From: Anabaena lutea FACHB-196
GTDB lineage: Bacteria > Cyanobacteriota > Cyanobacteriia > Cyanobacteriales > Nostocaceae
Direction: 5' to 3'
DNA length: 64,000 nucleotides
Assembly (NCBI RefSeq): GCF_014698305.1
Contig: NZ_JACJST010000025.1
Coordinates: 30,569-94,568, forward strand
Under the pieces are notes generated by a model. That model saw only the letters and a program-made list of their open reading frames with translations. It did no database searches and was not told the origin of the DNA. Positions 47,557 to 56,067 of this stretch are shown one piece after another. Both the position numbers and the translations under genes were made by a program. Numbering within the stretch: position 1 is the stretch's first letter; each line of letters begins with the position of its first letter.

Positions 47557-48039
47557 TTAATGGAACATAGAAGCAGCTATTGCCGATGCGTTGTTCAAAA
47601 CGTCCATAGTATTTCGCGCTGCCTCATTCACTCTGTCCATTGGGGTAGAATTGTTTAATATTTGTGCTGAACTGTCCAGTTGTGCGTAGACACCTAAAAG
47701 AAAATCAGGATTAACAACTGGCACACCATTGGTCTGAAAATGAGCGTTTCTTGTCACAACTAAAACTGGTTGATTTTGATAAAGGACAAAAGGGGGGTTG
47801 AGGCAGAAAATGTTATAAGGACTGTAAATACCAGATGTACCGCTATACATTCCAACAGAGTTACGGATGCTTTGGATTCCACTAAAACTGCCGTATATGC
47901 CATCAAGATTTACGTATTTTCTCATGTTTAGGGTAGGACTGCTATACTGGTTACTTGACAACAATCCTAGAAATACTCTATCAGCACTCCATAACTCAGC
48001 CATGCCATTAATCGCAATGAGAAACTCTAAAATTGACAT
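47557..48039 (-). CDS. Hypothetical protein
   Basis: No family is recognised. The 160-residue product begins MSILEFLIAINGMAELWSAD, then a Ser/Tyr/Gly/Asn-rich middle (YVNLDGIYGSFSGIQSIRNS, YSGTSGIYSPYNIF), FVLYQNQPVLVVTRNAHFQT and a helical end (VNEAARNTMDVLNNASAIAA). No clear signal peptide or membrane helix. Composition is ordinary and the frame is clean, so it is probably a real gene. It sits at the edge of a cluster of toxin-antitoxin remnants. Confidence 0.6.
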   Translation of the reverse strand: MSILEFLIAINGMAELWSADRVFLGLLSSNQYSSPTLNMRKYVNLDGIYGSFSGIQSIRNSVGMYSGTSGIYSPYNIFCLNPPFVLYQNQPVLVVTRNAHFQTNGVPVVNPDFLLGVYAQLDSSAQILNNSTPMDRVNEAARNTMDVLNNASAIAASMFH

Positions 48040-48185
48040 TCTTATGTTTACTTGCCAAGTCTGACACAGATATTAGAATAGGTTTAAGAATATTTAATAA
48101 TTTTCTTATCAAAAATAGTGTGGCGTAAATCTATCACTTTTTTCTTTGCAACCAAGCAGATACTTCCTCAATTGCGTATTACAAA

Positions 48186-48533
48186 CTATAGTAATTTCTG
48201 CAATAGATTATAAATATCTCCCTTATCACCTTCTTTTCTTAAACCTACACCAACTACTAAAACTACCACCTTATCATTTTCTACTTGATAAACTATACGA
48301 TAACGTTGACCTACAGCCCTCACACTGCGATAATTAATCAACTGTCCAGTTAAAGGTTTTCCCTGTTTTTCAGGTTCTATTTTTAATTTATCAATCCGTG
48401 AACTCAAAGTTTTCATCTGACGTTTATCTTTAATATTCGCTAACATCTCTAATGCTAGAGGTGTTAACTGAATTTCAAATTCAATATTTTCAGATTGTGG
48501 TTTATCAAAGTCCGAGTTTGAGTTTTGCATCAT
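48186..48533 (-). CDS. RelE/ParE-family toxin
   Basis: A 115-residue protein with a variable start (MMQNSNSDFDKPQSENIE) and then a RelE-type core: FEIQLTPLALEMLANIKD, LSSRIDKLKIEPEKQGKPLT, YRSVRAVGQRYRIVYQVEND, KVVVLVVGVGLRKEGDKGDIY. The basic residues and the final tyrosine are as expected for ribosome-dependent mRNA interferases. Its first 29 bases overlap the antitoxin gene at 48505. Intact and plausibly functional. Confidence 0.88.
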   Translation of the reverse strand: MMQNSNSDFDKPQSENIEFEIQLTPLALEMLANIKDKRQMKTLSSRIDKLKIEPEKQGKPLTGQLINYRSVRAVGQRYRIVYQVENDKVVVLVVGVGLRKEGDKGDIYNLLQKLL

Positions 48534-48768
48534 TCCAACTAATAGTTTCTCCCCTGTCTGCTTGAGCTATACTTTCTTGTAATTGCTGACTAAATTCTTG
48601 ATCAGATAAAATTGCTAATGTTTCTAGCAAAGATTCATATTGTTCAAAACTAATGGCCGCCATTACTGGTTTACCATGTTTGGTGATGATTATTGGTTCT
48701 TCTTGTAAATCATCTGGTAAATCTAAAAGTTGCTCTTGTGCTTCTGTAATCGTCAGGTATTTTAACAT
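48505..48768 (-). CDS. Phd/YefM-family antitoxin
   Basis: The 87-residue protein has a Phd/YefM fold: LKYLTITEAQEQLLDLPDDL, then PIIITKHGKPVMAAISFEQYESLLETLAIL, the most conserved antitoxin stretch, and a C-terminal toxin-binding tail (QQLQESIAQADRGETISWND). It precedes and overlaps the RelE-type toxin by 29 bp. It likely binds its own promoter, within the 30 bases to 48798. Confidence 0.9.
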   Translation of the reverse strand: MLKYLTITEAQEQLLDLPDDLQEEPIIITKHGKPVMAAISFEQYESLLETLAILSDQEFSQQLQESIAQADRGETISWNDAKLKLGL

Positions 48769-48798
48769 ATTCTGGTTTTCAATAATTCTTGTATATCA

Positions 48799-48882
48799 TT
48801 ATATCACTACTTCATATTGAATCTGCCGCAATTGTCGCACAATTGCTAGAGGAAAATTCTCATCAGCATACAGTCTGACCAT
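48799..48882 (-). pseudogene. 5' remnant of a DUF5615 PIN-like toxin
   Basis: Immediately after the DUF433 gene, in a TAATG overlap, a 27-codon frame reads MVRLYADENFPLAIVRQLRQ and then IQYEVVI before a stop. DUF5615 toxins begin with exactly this ARLYADENFP.(P/A)VV..LR..G.DV pattern and are partners of DUF433 antitoxins. The remaining ~90 residues are missing; the next recognisable sequence is the Phd/RelE pair, which seems to have replaced them. Confidence 0.8.
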
Positions 48883-49202
48883 TAATCATCCTCATTTTGA
48901 GCGACAATAGCCAGATCAATTTCTGAACTATGCTGTTCGTAATATTCCCAAGCTGCTATCAAATCTTCAGGTGTGAGACTGGGATAATTTTCTAATAATT
49001 CTCTATCATTCGCTCCCTGCTGACGCAACGAAACTAATACCCATACAGGAATGCGAGTATTACGAAGACAAGCATAACCACCACAAACTCCAGGTTTTTT
49101 CTGCACTGCTTTGAGTTTAAGACGACTTTCTAAAAGTGTTCTTTCTTCTGGGGAAAGCGCCTCAATTACTTGCACAAGGGAATCAACCAATCGCTGATTC
49201 AT
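48882..49202 (-). CDS. DUF433 antitoxin-like protein
   Basis: The 106-residue protein has an N-terminal helix (LVDSLVQVIEALSPEERTLL) and then the DUF433 core: VCGGYACLRNTRIPVWVLVS, LLENYPSLTPEDLIAAWEYYEQH. DUF433 is a helix-turn-helix family commonly paired with DUF5615 PIN-like toxins. The partner here survives only as 27 codons, so this is an orphan antitoxin. Start at 49202 is the only ATG before the conserved region. Confidence 0.85.
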   Translation of the reverse strand: MNQRLVDSLVQVIEALSPEERTLLESRLKLKAVQKKPGVCGGYACLRNTRIPVWVLVSLRQQGANDRELLENYPSLTPEDLIAAWEYYEQHSSEIDLAIVAQNEDD

Positions 49203-49316
49203 AGTTGAAATTTTAGTGTATTGAAATTAATATGATATTTTGCATAATTACTATTGTATCATGCTTCATAGTTCTTACCCAATCAACATTTACAAAAATA
49301 TTTAATAGAAATATTC

Positions 49317-49683
49317 ATGAAAACCGATTCTATCTTTTATCGCATTTTTCAAACCTTACCGCAATCTTTTGTTGAATTGATCAATTTACCAGCTAGTGAA
49401 GCAGATATTTATGATTTTGCATCTGTAGGAGTTAGCAAGAATGTTTAGTATTAGTGATTTACGCAATACCAGATATTATCAAGAAGTCCGCTATGAGTCT
49501 GAGTTAAATCTGGTCATACGTCAGTTGGAACAGCGCATAGGTGGAGTTAGTCAGGATTTACAAGTAAAAATTAATAAGTTATCTGTGGAAGATTTGGAGA
49601 ATTTAGGTTTAGCGTTGTTAGATTTTACTAGTAAAGCTGATTTGGTTGTTTGGTTAAATAATCAAGCGAGTTCAGCTAGTTAA
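49317..49683 (+). pseudogene. Rpn/DUF2887-DUF4351 PD-(D/E)XK protein with large internal deletion
   Basis: The first frame (49317-49448) encodes MKTDSIFYRIFQTLPQSFVE and LINLPASEADIYDFASVGV, the N-terminus of DUF2887/Rpn-type nucleases found in hundreds of cyanobacterial copies. It stops at 49446-49448. An overlapping frame from 49441 (80 codons) encodes the usual C-terminus: LVIRQLEQRIGG, LSVEDLENLGLALLDFTSKADL and VVWL, a DUF4351 domain. The central catalytic portion, about 150-200 residues, is absent. The 80-residue C-terminal part could still be translated but has no nuclease core. Confidence 0.8.
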
Positions 49684-49691
49684 AAATTAAT

Positions 49692-49718
49692 GGTGGGTTA
49701 CGCTATCGCTAACCCACC
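49692..49718. repeat. Palindromic GGTGGGTTA...TAACCCACC repeat
   Basis: GGTGGGTTA and TAACCCACC form a perfect 9-bp inverted repeat around CGCTATCGC. A degenerate copy (GTGGGTTATGCGATCGCTAA) lies at 47514-47533. This dispersed palindrome, followed by CTACAAA, is common in cyanobacterial intergenic DNA. Confidence 0.8.
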
Positions 49719-49819
49719 CTACAAACTGCGCTCTTGTGCGAAAGTTTCCTGAAGATGTGGTTCATTTACGTCAAAATGACTGTAAACTCAGAAATAGATT
49801 GATATTGCCCAACAATAAT

Positions 49820-50557
49820 ATGTCTTCTACCTCTACTCCATCATTGCGTGAGCAACAACATCCCCTGATTCGTCAACTAGCTGATTGTATTGAGACAGTC
49901 TGGCATAAACATCTAGATTTATCACCTTACAATTTGCCTGCTGAGTTGGGATATGTAGAAGGTAGACTAGAAGGCGAAAAACTGATTATAGAAAATCGCT
50001 GTTATCAAACACCCCAGTTCCGCAAAATGCACTTAGAACTGGCAAAGGTGGGAAATATGCTGGATATCTTGCATTGCGTGATGTTTCCGCGTCCAGAATA
50101 TGACATTCCTATGTTTGGTTGCGACTTAGTTGGAGGTAGAGGTCAAATTAGTGCCGCGATCGCAGACCTTTCTCCTGTAAGCTTAGATAGAATCTTACCC
50201 GCAGAGTATAATTCTGCCTTGAGTGAGTTAACTGTACTCAATTTTTCCCAACCGCGTGAGTTACCAGAGTGGGGAAATATCTTTTCTGATTTTTGTCTGT
50301 TTGTTCGTCCTAGTTCCCCAGAAGAAGAAATCATGTTTCTCTCGCGGGTACAAGATTTTTTAGAGATTCATTGTCGTCAAGCAAGCCTATCTAGTCCCGT
50401 TGCCCCAGAAAAAGTCGCATTAATTCTGGCTGGACAACACAACTATTGTAGCAAACAACAACAAAATGATAAAACCCGTCGTGTACTAGAAAAAGCCTTT
50501 GGTCAAGATTGGGCAGAAAATTACATGACCACTGTATTATTTGACTTACCACAATAA
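49820..50557 (+). CDS. pcyA: Phycocyanobilin:ferredoxin oxidoreductase
   Basis: PcyA reduces biliverdin IXalpha by four electrons from ferredoxin to phycocyanobilin, the chromophore of phycobilisomes and cyanobacterial phytochromes. The protein has [20 protein letters not shown] with the catalytic glutamate, [20 protein letters not shown] with the catalytic histidine, and [14 protein letters not shown] with the catalytic aspartate. The start at 49820 (MSSTSTPS, 245 residues) matches family length; the frame is open for 28 codons upstream through unconserved sequence. This gene marks the organism as phycobilisome-bearing. Confidence 0.96.
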   Translation: MSSTSTPSLREQQHPLIRQLADCIETVWHKHLDLSPYNLPAELGYVEGRLEGEKLIIENRCYQTPQFRKMHLELAKVGNMLDILHCVMFPRPEYDIPMFGCDLVGGRGQISAAIADLSPVSLDRILPAEYNSALSELTVLNFSQPRELPEWGNIFSDFCLFVRPSSPEEEIMFLSRVQDFLEIHCRQASLSSPVAPEKVALILAGQHNYCSKQQQNDKTRRVLEKAFGQDWAENYMTTVLFDLPQ

Positions 50558-50682
50558 TCATTTTCCATCTCCCTACCTTCTCATATCTTTATCTGTAAGC
50601 TCCGTTACGTTTTCCCATAACTGATAAATGTAGAATTCATTTAAGCCAGAGTTCAATGGAGTTAAAAATAGTAGTGGGAATA

Positions 50683-50724
50683 GTAACACATCTACTTTTT
50701 GGAATATATACTCAGAGATAATTT
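50683..50724 (+). promoter_or_regulatory. NtcA-type promoter candidate for devBCA
   Basis: GTA, seven bases, TAC (50683-50695) is followed after 23 bases by TAATTT (50719-50724). NtcA-activated promoters have GTA-N8-TAC about 22-23 bases before a TA-N3-T -10 box. The spacing to the -10 is canonical, but the site itself is one base short. Transcription would begin near 50731, leaving a leader of about 720 bases. Confidence 0.4.
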
Positions 50725-51003
50725 ATTCTTTTCTTAGGTGTAAATAACCAAAGAAAGCTCACAGATTAAGAATCAAATTAAGGGAAGTTTGATGTTGGGA
50801 ATGCTCTATTTGACAGATGTTTTTCAGTTGGTCGTGAACCGTGCCAATTTTAGATTTCAGAAAAGACAATTTTAGATTTTTTGGCACATTCCCCGGTTGT
50901 AGAAACTCTTGGTTATATTCTACTACCTAAAGATGTCTGCATTATTATAGCGTCAGCATTCAGCTAACAGCTATCAAGATTGTTCAAGAATGTAGTATGT
51001 AAG

Positions 51004-51077
51004 ATCATGTCGGGCTAATTACTTATCAAAAACTAGACCTGCGGTTCCCTCATGATAAGTATTTTACAGGACATGAT
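51004..51077 (+). other. Nested two-stem RNA hairpin in the devB leader
   Basis: Outer arms ATCATGTC (51004-51011) and GACATGAT (51070-51077) are perfect complements. Inner arms TACTTATCA (51020-51028) and TGATAAGTA (51053-51061) are also perfect. They leave a symmetrical 8 x 8 internal loop and a 24-base apical loop. The regular geometry suggests a structured RNA or a small palindromic element. No T-run follows, so it is not a simple terminator. Confidence 0.55.
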
Positions 51078-51450
51078 ACAACTTTCCCCAAGTCCAAACT
51101 AGGAAATTAAGCTTTTCTGGATGATAGCTGAACTATTACATTAGCTTAGTCGGCACAATCAAACCAAAGTATGTAAACAAAGGTAAACAAGGCTGAAACC
51201 CTCTTTACTCCTGCCTGATGCCAACGATAATTATTTACGCCGACCTACTTTTACCTACCCAATTTATACCAGGTTGCTTTTAGAAATAAAGAGTATCTGA
51301 GTGCTGGAGTTTGTGAATTCAAGAGTTTGAATTCCCTTAACTTCTAGTGCAATTACCTCTCATACTCAGAACCTATTAACAGTTATCAGTTGCGGCTAAT
51401 TTGTTTTTTTTACTTCCATCAGCACAATTCAGATAACCGAGCAACATACC

Positions 51451-52890
51451 ATGTCAAGGGTGACTGAAAAGCCAAAGTCAACGGAACAGGGACTAGAAAA
51501 ATCTAAAGTTTGGTTGAAAGTTGCTGTAGCTCTTCCCGTAGTGATCGCTGCTGGGTTCATAGCTACAGCTAGACTGGAGCAATTAAAAAAACTCACTTCC
51601 TCTGTCAACATAGCACCATCTGTCAGTAGTATTACTGCTGTAGGGCGTTTGGAACCGCGAGGAGAAGTTATTAAAGTTGCCGCTCCCAACTCTGGACTAT
51701 CAGCAGGATCACGAGTGCAGCAACTCTTGATTAGAGAAGGACAGCGAGTTCAGCAAGGTCAAGTCCTAGCCATTTTAGACAGCCGAGATACTAACATGGC
51801 AGCGGTGGAAGAAGCAAAAGCCAAGCTGCAAGAGTCTCGTGCTAATTTAGCTCAAATCACAGCAGTTTCACCCAGAGATATTCAAGCCCAAAGAGCAATA
51901 ATTGCTCGTTTACAGGCTCAGTTAGTTGGAGAAAAAAATGCTCAACAAGCGACAATTGCTCGTCTTGCTGCTGAATTAAGTGGTGAAAAAATTGCTCAAC
52001 AAGCCACAATTCAACGTCTAGAAGCTGAACTCAGGGGGCAAAAAGATGGTCTCAGAGCTACGATTGACCGAATCCGCGCCGAACAGCGCAATGCCCAAGT
52101 TGATGCTGGACGCTATGAGTTCTTATACAAAGAAGGCGCTATTTCTCAACAAGAAAGAGATAGAAGGCGTTTGAGTGCGGTTACTGCTACTCAGCAGCTG
52201 CGTGAAAGCCAAGCTAGTTTGAGACAAGCTTTAGGAACGCTGTCACAGCAAATTGCCGAAGCCAGAGCTACTCAAGTGAAAACTATAGCCACTTTGCAGC
52301 AGCAATTAATCGAAGCCACAGCTAACCGCAACAAAACTATAGCCACTTTGCAAAAGCAAATAGATGAAGAAAGGGCTAGATTTAATCGGTTGGTAGATGT
52401 GCGTCCTACTGATGTGCAAATAGCACAATCCCAAATTACCAATGCGATCGCTCTCATTAAAAAAGCGCAAGCCGAACTCCAATTGAGCTATGTCAAAGCC
52501 CCAAGCCCTGGTGAAATTTTAAAAATTCACACTAAATCAGGCGAAGTCATGAGTAGCAATGGTATTGCGGAAATTGGACAAACTGATCAGATGTTTGTCG
52601 TTGCTGAAGTTCCCGAAGACAGCATTGGTAAAGTTCGTGTGGGTCAACTTGCGACAATTACTAGTGACAATGGAGCATTTAATGGGCAATTAACCGGAAC
52701 AATCGCTAGTATTGGTCGAAAAATCGGCAAAAAGGATGTACTAAATACAGATCCAGCAGCTGATGTTGATGCCAGAGTCATAGAAGTAAAAATTGCGATT
52801 TCTCCAGAAAATAGCCAGAGAGTTTCTGGGTTAACAAATGCTAAGGTTGTTGTTGAAATCAAGACTGATGAAAGCACAAAAAAACAGTAA
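51451..52890 (+). CDS. devB: DevB-type membrane fusion protein of the glycolipid exporter
   Basis: DevB is the periplasmic adaptor linking the DevCA inner-membrane ABC transporter to a TolC-like outer-membrane channel; the system exports heterocyst envelope glycolipids. The 479-residue protein has one N-terminal membrane helix (WLKVAVALPVVIAAGFIATA), a biotinyl-lipoyl half (GSRVQQLLIREGQRVQQGQVLAILDS), a long coiled coil (about residues 120-340) built of repeated AQQATIARLAAEL-type units, the second lipoyl half (LSYVKAPSPGEILKIHTKSG) and a beta-barrel region. It leads the operon devB-devC-devA. Paralogous DevBCA systems exist, so the heterocyst role is inferred. Confidence 0.9.
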   Translation: MSRVTEKPKSTEQGLEKSKVWLKVAVALPVVIAAGFIATARLEQLKKLTSSVNIAPSVSSITAVGRLEPRGEVIKVAAPNSGLSAGSRVQQLLIREGQRVQQGQVLAILDSRDTNMAAVEEAKAKLQESRANLAQITAVSPRDIQAQRAIIARLQAQLVGEKNAQQATIARLAAELSGEKIAQQATIQRLEAELRGQKDGLRATIDRIRAEQRNAQVDAGRYEFLYKEGAISQQERDRRRLSAVTATQQLRESQASLRQALGTLSQQIAEARATQVKTIATLQQQLIEATANRNKTIATLQKQIDEERARFNRLVDVRPTDVQIAQSQITNAIALIKKAQAELQLSYVKAPSPGEILKIHTKSGEVMSSNGIAEIGQTDQMFVVAEVPEDSIGKVRVGQLATITSDNGAFNGQLTGTIASIGRKIGKKDVLNTDPAADVDARVIEVKIAISPENSQRVSGLTNAKVVVEIKTDESTKKQ

Positions 52891-52972
52891 TCTTCCTTGA
52901 AAACCTATCAAACTAATTCTCAATTCAATATCTCACATCCAAACTTGGTATAACTGCTGGGGAATTTAGAAA

Positions 52973-54127
52973 ATGGGTCAAAAAATCCCTCTGTCATGGC
53001 TACAATTAACAAGAGAAAAAACTCGCCTAGCTGTAGCTTTATCAGGTATTGCCTTTGCTGACATTTTAATGTTTATGCAACTTGGTTTCCGAGATGCATT
53101 GTATTACAGTAACGTGAGAATGCATGAAAGTTTAAAAGGTGACATTGTTCTTATTAACAGTCAATCTAATGCTGTTTTAGCAATGAAACCTTTTTCTCAA
53201 CGGCGGTTATTTAAAACTTTAGATTTACCAGAAGTGCAGTCGGTATATCCTATATACTTAGACTATACAAGCTGGAAAAATCCAGTTACAGGCCGCCCTC
53301 GGAGTATTCTCACTTTTGGCATTAATCCAGAAGTTAATGTGTTTGATTTGGCTGGTGTAGATGAAAATTTAAATAAACTTAAACTGCCTGATGTTGTTTT
53401 ATTTGACCGTTCTTCTAGATTAGAATATGGACCAATTGCAGAAGATGTTGATCAGGGAAAAATTGTGTCAGCCGAAGTACGCAGGAGGCGAATTAAAGTA
53501 GTAGGATTATTTACTTTAGGCGCATCCTTCGGCGCAGATGGTAATTTAATTACAAGTGATGTCAATTTTTTACGCTTATTTAGTAATCGACAGCGGGGAT
53601 TAATTGATATTGGCTTAATTAAATTAAAACCAGGAGCAGATCTAGCCGTAGTTACTCAATATTTACGAACTTATTTGCCTACGGATGTGAATGTTTTAAC
53701 CAAACAAGAATTTATTGATTTTGAAAGAAATTATTGGGCAAGTAGCACAGCTATTGGCTTTATTTTTACGTTAGGAACAATTATGGGTTTTATTGTCGGA
53801 ACTGTAATTGTTTATCAAATTCTATATACAGAAGTAACAGATCACTTGTCTGAATATGCTACCCTTAAAGCCATAGGCTATACACAAAACTATTTGCTAA
53901 CGGTCATTCTGCAAGAAGCTTTTATGTTAGCAGTTTTAGGATATATGCCAGGATTTGCTTGCGCTCTTTTTATGTACAAAGTTGCCAGAGATGCGACACT
54001 TTTACCAGTTGCCATGAGTAATTACCGTGCTATTATGGTGCTTTTGTTAACTATAATTATGTGTTTTATCTCTGGAATAATTGCGATGCGTAAATTGCGT
54101 TCTGCCGATCCAGCCGATATTTTTTAA
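52973..54127 (+). CDS. devC: DevC-type ABC transporter permease
   Basis: The 384-residue protein has the DevC/MacB-like layout: a first membrane helix (LAVALSGIAFADILMFMQLG), a periplasmic domain of about 230 residues, and three C-terminal helices of an FtsX-type permease (STAIGFIFTLGTIMGFIVGT, ILQEAFMLAVLGYMPGFACA, IMVLLLTIIMCFISGIIAMR). The cytoplasmic YATLKAIGYTQNYL loop is the typical coupling segment to the ATPase. It follows devB by 82 bp and precedes devA by 160 bp. Confidence 0.93.
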   Translation: MGQKIPLSWLQLTREKTRLAVALSGIAFADILMFMQLGFRDALYYSNVRMHESLKGDIVLINSQSNAVLAMKPFSQRRLFKTLDLPEVQSVYPIYLDYTSWKNPVTGRPRSILTFGINPEVNVFDLAGVDENLNKLKLPDVVLFDRSSRLEYGPIAEDVDQGKIVSAEVRRRRIKVVGLFTLGASFGADGNLITSDVNFLRLFSNRQRGLIDIGLIKLKPGADLAVVTQYLRTYLPTDVNVLTKQEFIDFERNYWASSTAIGFIFTLGTIMGFIVGTVIVYQILYTEVTDHLSEYATLKAIGYTQNYLLTVILQEAFMLAVLGYMPGFACALFMYKVARDATLLPVAMSNYRAIMVLLLTIIMCFISGIIAMRKLRSADPADIF

Positions 54128-54287
54128 ATCAAGTTTTAGGGAAAAATTGCATATGATAAAATTGAAAAAATATGAAATAGATAAATATGTTATTACTCAT
54201 AGTCTATGATCTTAGATTTGCAAAACTTTAGCCAATAATTATTCTCAACCCTAGATTATCTCATGCAGTTCTATATCTTCTAACTTT

Positions 54288-55028
54288 ATGATTAGCAAAG
54301 AACCTGTAATCGCCATCAAACATATTAACCATTATTATGGAAAAGGAGTCCTCAAAAAACAAATATTATTTGATATCAACCTAGATATATATGCTGGAGA
54401 AATTGTAATTATGACTGGACCATCAGGTTCAGGTAAAACTACATTATTGAGCTTAATTGGTGGGTTGCGGTCTGCACAAGAAGGAAGTCTGAAATTGTTA
54501 GGTGAAGAACTACTAGGCGCTAGTCAAAGCAAGCTGGTACGGATGCGACGCAACATTGGTTATATTTTTCAGGCTCATAATTTGTTGGGGTTTTTAACTG
54601 CTAGACAAAATGTCCAAATGGCAGTGGAATTAAATCCGAGAGTTTCTCAATCGTTGGCTATTCGTAAGTCAGAAGCAATGCTGGGGTCAGTTGGTTTAGC
54701 AGAACGGATGAATTACTACCCAGACAATTTATCAGGTGGACAGAAACAAAGAATAGCGATCGCTCGCGCCTTAGTCAATCATCCCCCATTAGTCCTAGCA
54801 GATGAACCTACAGCCGCATTAGACAAACAATCAGGACGTGACGTTGTAGAAATTATGCAGCGTCTAGCCAAAGAACAGGGAACAGCTATTTTGTTAGTCA
54901 CCCATGATAACCGCATCTTAGATATCGCTGATCGCATCGTGGAAATGGAAGATGGTCTTTTAACTCGTGATGCCCAAAACCTAGCTATCACTCACAAACC
55001 TGGACAGCAAGTTGAACATCCTCATTAA
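54288..55028 (+). CDS. devA: DevA-type ABC transporter ATP-binding protein
   Basis: The 246-residue ATPase has the Walker A motif GPSGSGKT, the Q-loop FQAHNLLGFLTARQNVQMA, the signature LSGGQKQRIAIARAL, Walker B PLVLADEPTAALDKQSG and the H-loop VTHDNRI. It matches the LolD/MacB/DevA branch that powers export through tripartite systems. It ends the devBCA operon. The 160-bp gap before it is AT-rich and contains nothing recognised. In Anabaena, loss of DevA blocks heterocyst maturation. Confidence 0.94.
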   Translation: MISKEPVIAIKHINHYYGKGVLKKQILFDINLDIYAGEIVIMTGPSGSGKTTLLSLIGGLRSAQEGSLKLLGEELLGASQSKLVRMRRNIGYIFQAHNLLGFLTARQNVQMAVELNPRVSQSLAIRKSEAMLGSVGLAERMNYYPDNLSGGQKQRIAIARALVNHPPLVLADEPTAALDKQSGRDVVEIMQRLAKEQGTAILLVTHDNRILDIADRIVEMEDGLLTRDAQNLAITHKPGQQVEHPH

Positions 55029-55141
55029 CTACACCTTGAAATATAGGTAAATATCAAGATGTAGTCTCATTTGTTTCTGGAAAGCCCACTAGTTGCACCT
55101 TGAATACACAATTATTGTTTACTTACTCAAACCTGAAAGTT

Positions 55142-55945
55142 TCAAGTTTGCTTCTGTTGGGGTACAGAAATATTTGGTTGGCGAGTAGTACGAAAAGTCA
55201 CATTTACCCCTTCATTGGATTGTTCCAAAACAAGTAGAGGCGTGGGTTTAGCCTTCTGATCCCAATGCATATAGACAATCCGACCTTGAATAGTTGGTTG
55301 CCATGTATCGTCATCTTCCCTAGGACTAAGGTAAGTTTCTATACAATCCATTATTTGGCTAATAGTAGCAGAAGTAGCTTGTGTAGGTAACTTCATCAAC
55401 CGAATTTGAATCCGAAACAGCACTCGCTTGACAATGTTGGGCGAAATACCAGTTTCATGCTCAACATCAAAAATTTCATCTACTTGCCTACCGGTGTTGC
55501 TGGCAATGCCAACTTGTCCCTGTTGAGATTGATTTGGGCGCAGTGCCAGAGAAATTCTATCTTTAATCTTGAGTTTAACTTGATTAACAATCCCAAAATG
55601 AAACACCTCCTCTGACATCCGCATTCGCAAATAATCAAGGTTAAAGTCTCGTGAGTGAACTAAATCTGGGTTAGTTTCCATTTTGCGAATGGTTTCCAGG
55701 GCTAACTTCAACTTTTTTTCTAGTTCTCGCGTGCGAAATTTTTCAAACTTGACTTTTTTCTCATACTGACGCACTAAAATTTTGCCATACACAATTACAG
55801 CAATTAGCACTAAAAGCAGTCCTCCACTGGCAACCATCAATAACGGTGGTATATAAGACTCGCTGGCTTGTACCACCTGGGTTGTCTTTCTTGGGTTAGA
55901 ACCTGAAGACTGGGCCAGAAAAATTTTACTGAGCATGGTTAACAA
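55142..55945 (-). CDS. Cyanobacterial membrane-anchored protein of unknown function
   Basis: No named family is recognised. The 267-residue protein has one membrane helix at about residues 33-54 (LLMVASGGLLLVLIAVIVYG), a coiled-coil segment (RQYEKKVKFEKFRTRELEKK), and a C-terminal domain with HFGIVNQVKLKIKDRISLAL, VKRVLFRIQIRLMKLPTQAT and GRIVYMHWDQKAKPTPLLVL. The short N-terminus before the helix suggests a C-in orientation. It is convergent with devA; the gap is 113 bp. Start at 55945 or the ATG at 55936 are both possible. Confidence 0.7.
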   Translation of the reverse strand: MLTMLSKIFLAQSSGSNPRKTTQVVQASESYIPPLLMVASGGLLLVLIAVIVYGKILVRQYEKKVKFEKFRTRELEKKLKLALETIRKMETNPDLVHSRDFNLDYLRMRMSEEVFHFGIVNQVKLKIKDRISLALRPNQSQQGQVGIASNTGRQVDEIFDVEHETGISPNIVKRVLFRIQIRLMKLPTQATSATISQIMDCIETYLSPREDDDTWQPTIQGRIVYMHWDQKAKPTPLLVLEQSNEGVNVTFRTTRQPNISVPQQKQT

Positions 55946-56067
55946 ACTAAAAGATTTGACTCCTAATGTTTAGGATGCCCCAATCTTTGATGTGAAATTA
56001 CTGTAATGTTAATATTTTTTTACATCTTGTGGTAGTTTTCATATGTACCGACACATTGGCAACCCTG

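Larger units (their letters stand above)
50558..51450. other. Long non-coding leader/promoter region of devBCA
   Basis: Nearly 900 bases with no supported ORF. It contains an NtcA-promoter-like arrangement (50683-50724), a GTGCCAA...TTGGCAC inverted repeat at about 50848-50885 enclosing two CAATTTTAGATTT copies, and the nested hairpin at 51004-51077. This suggests a long 5' leader for the devB transcript. Confidence 0.55.

Noticed and set aside
49736..49819. Upstream extension of pcyA from 49736
   Set aside because: The extra 28 codons run through a palindromic repeat edge and have no family counterpart; PcyA length is correct from 49820.
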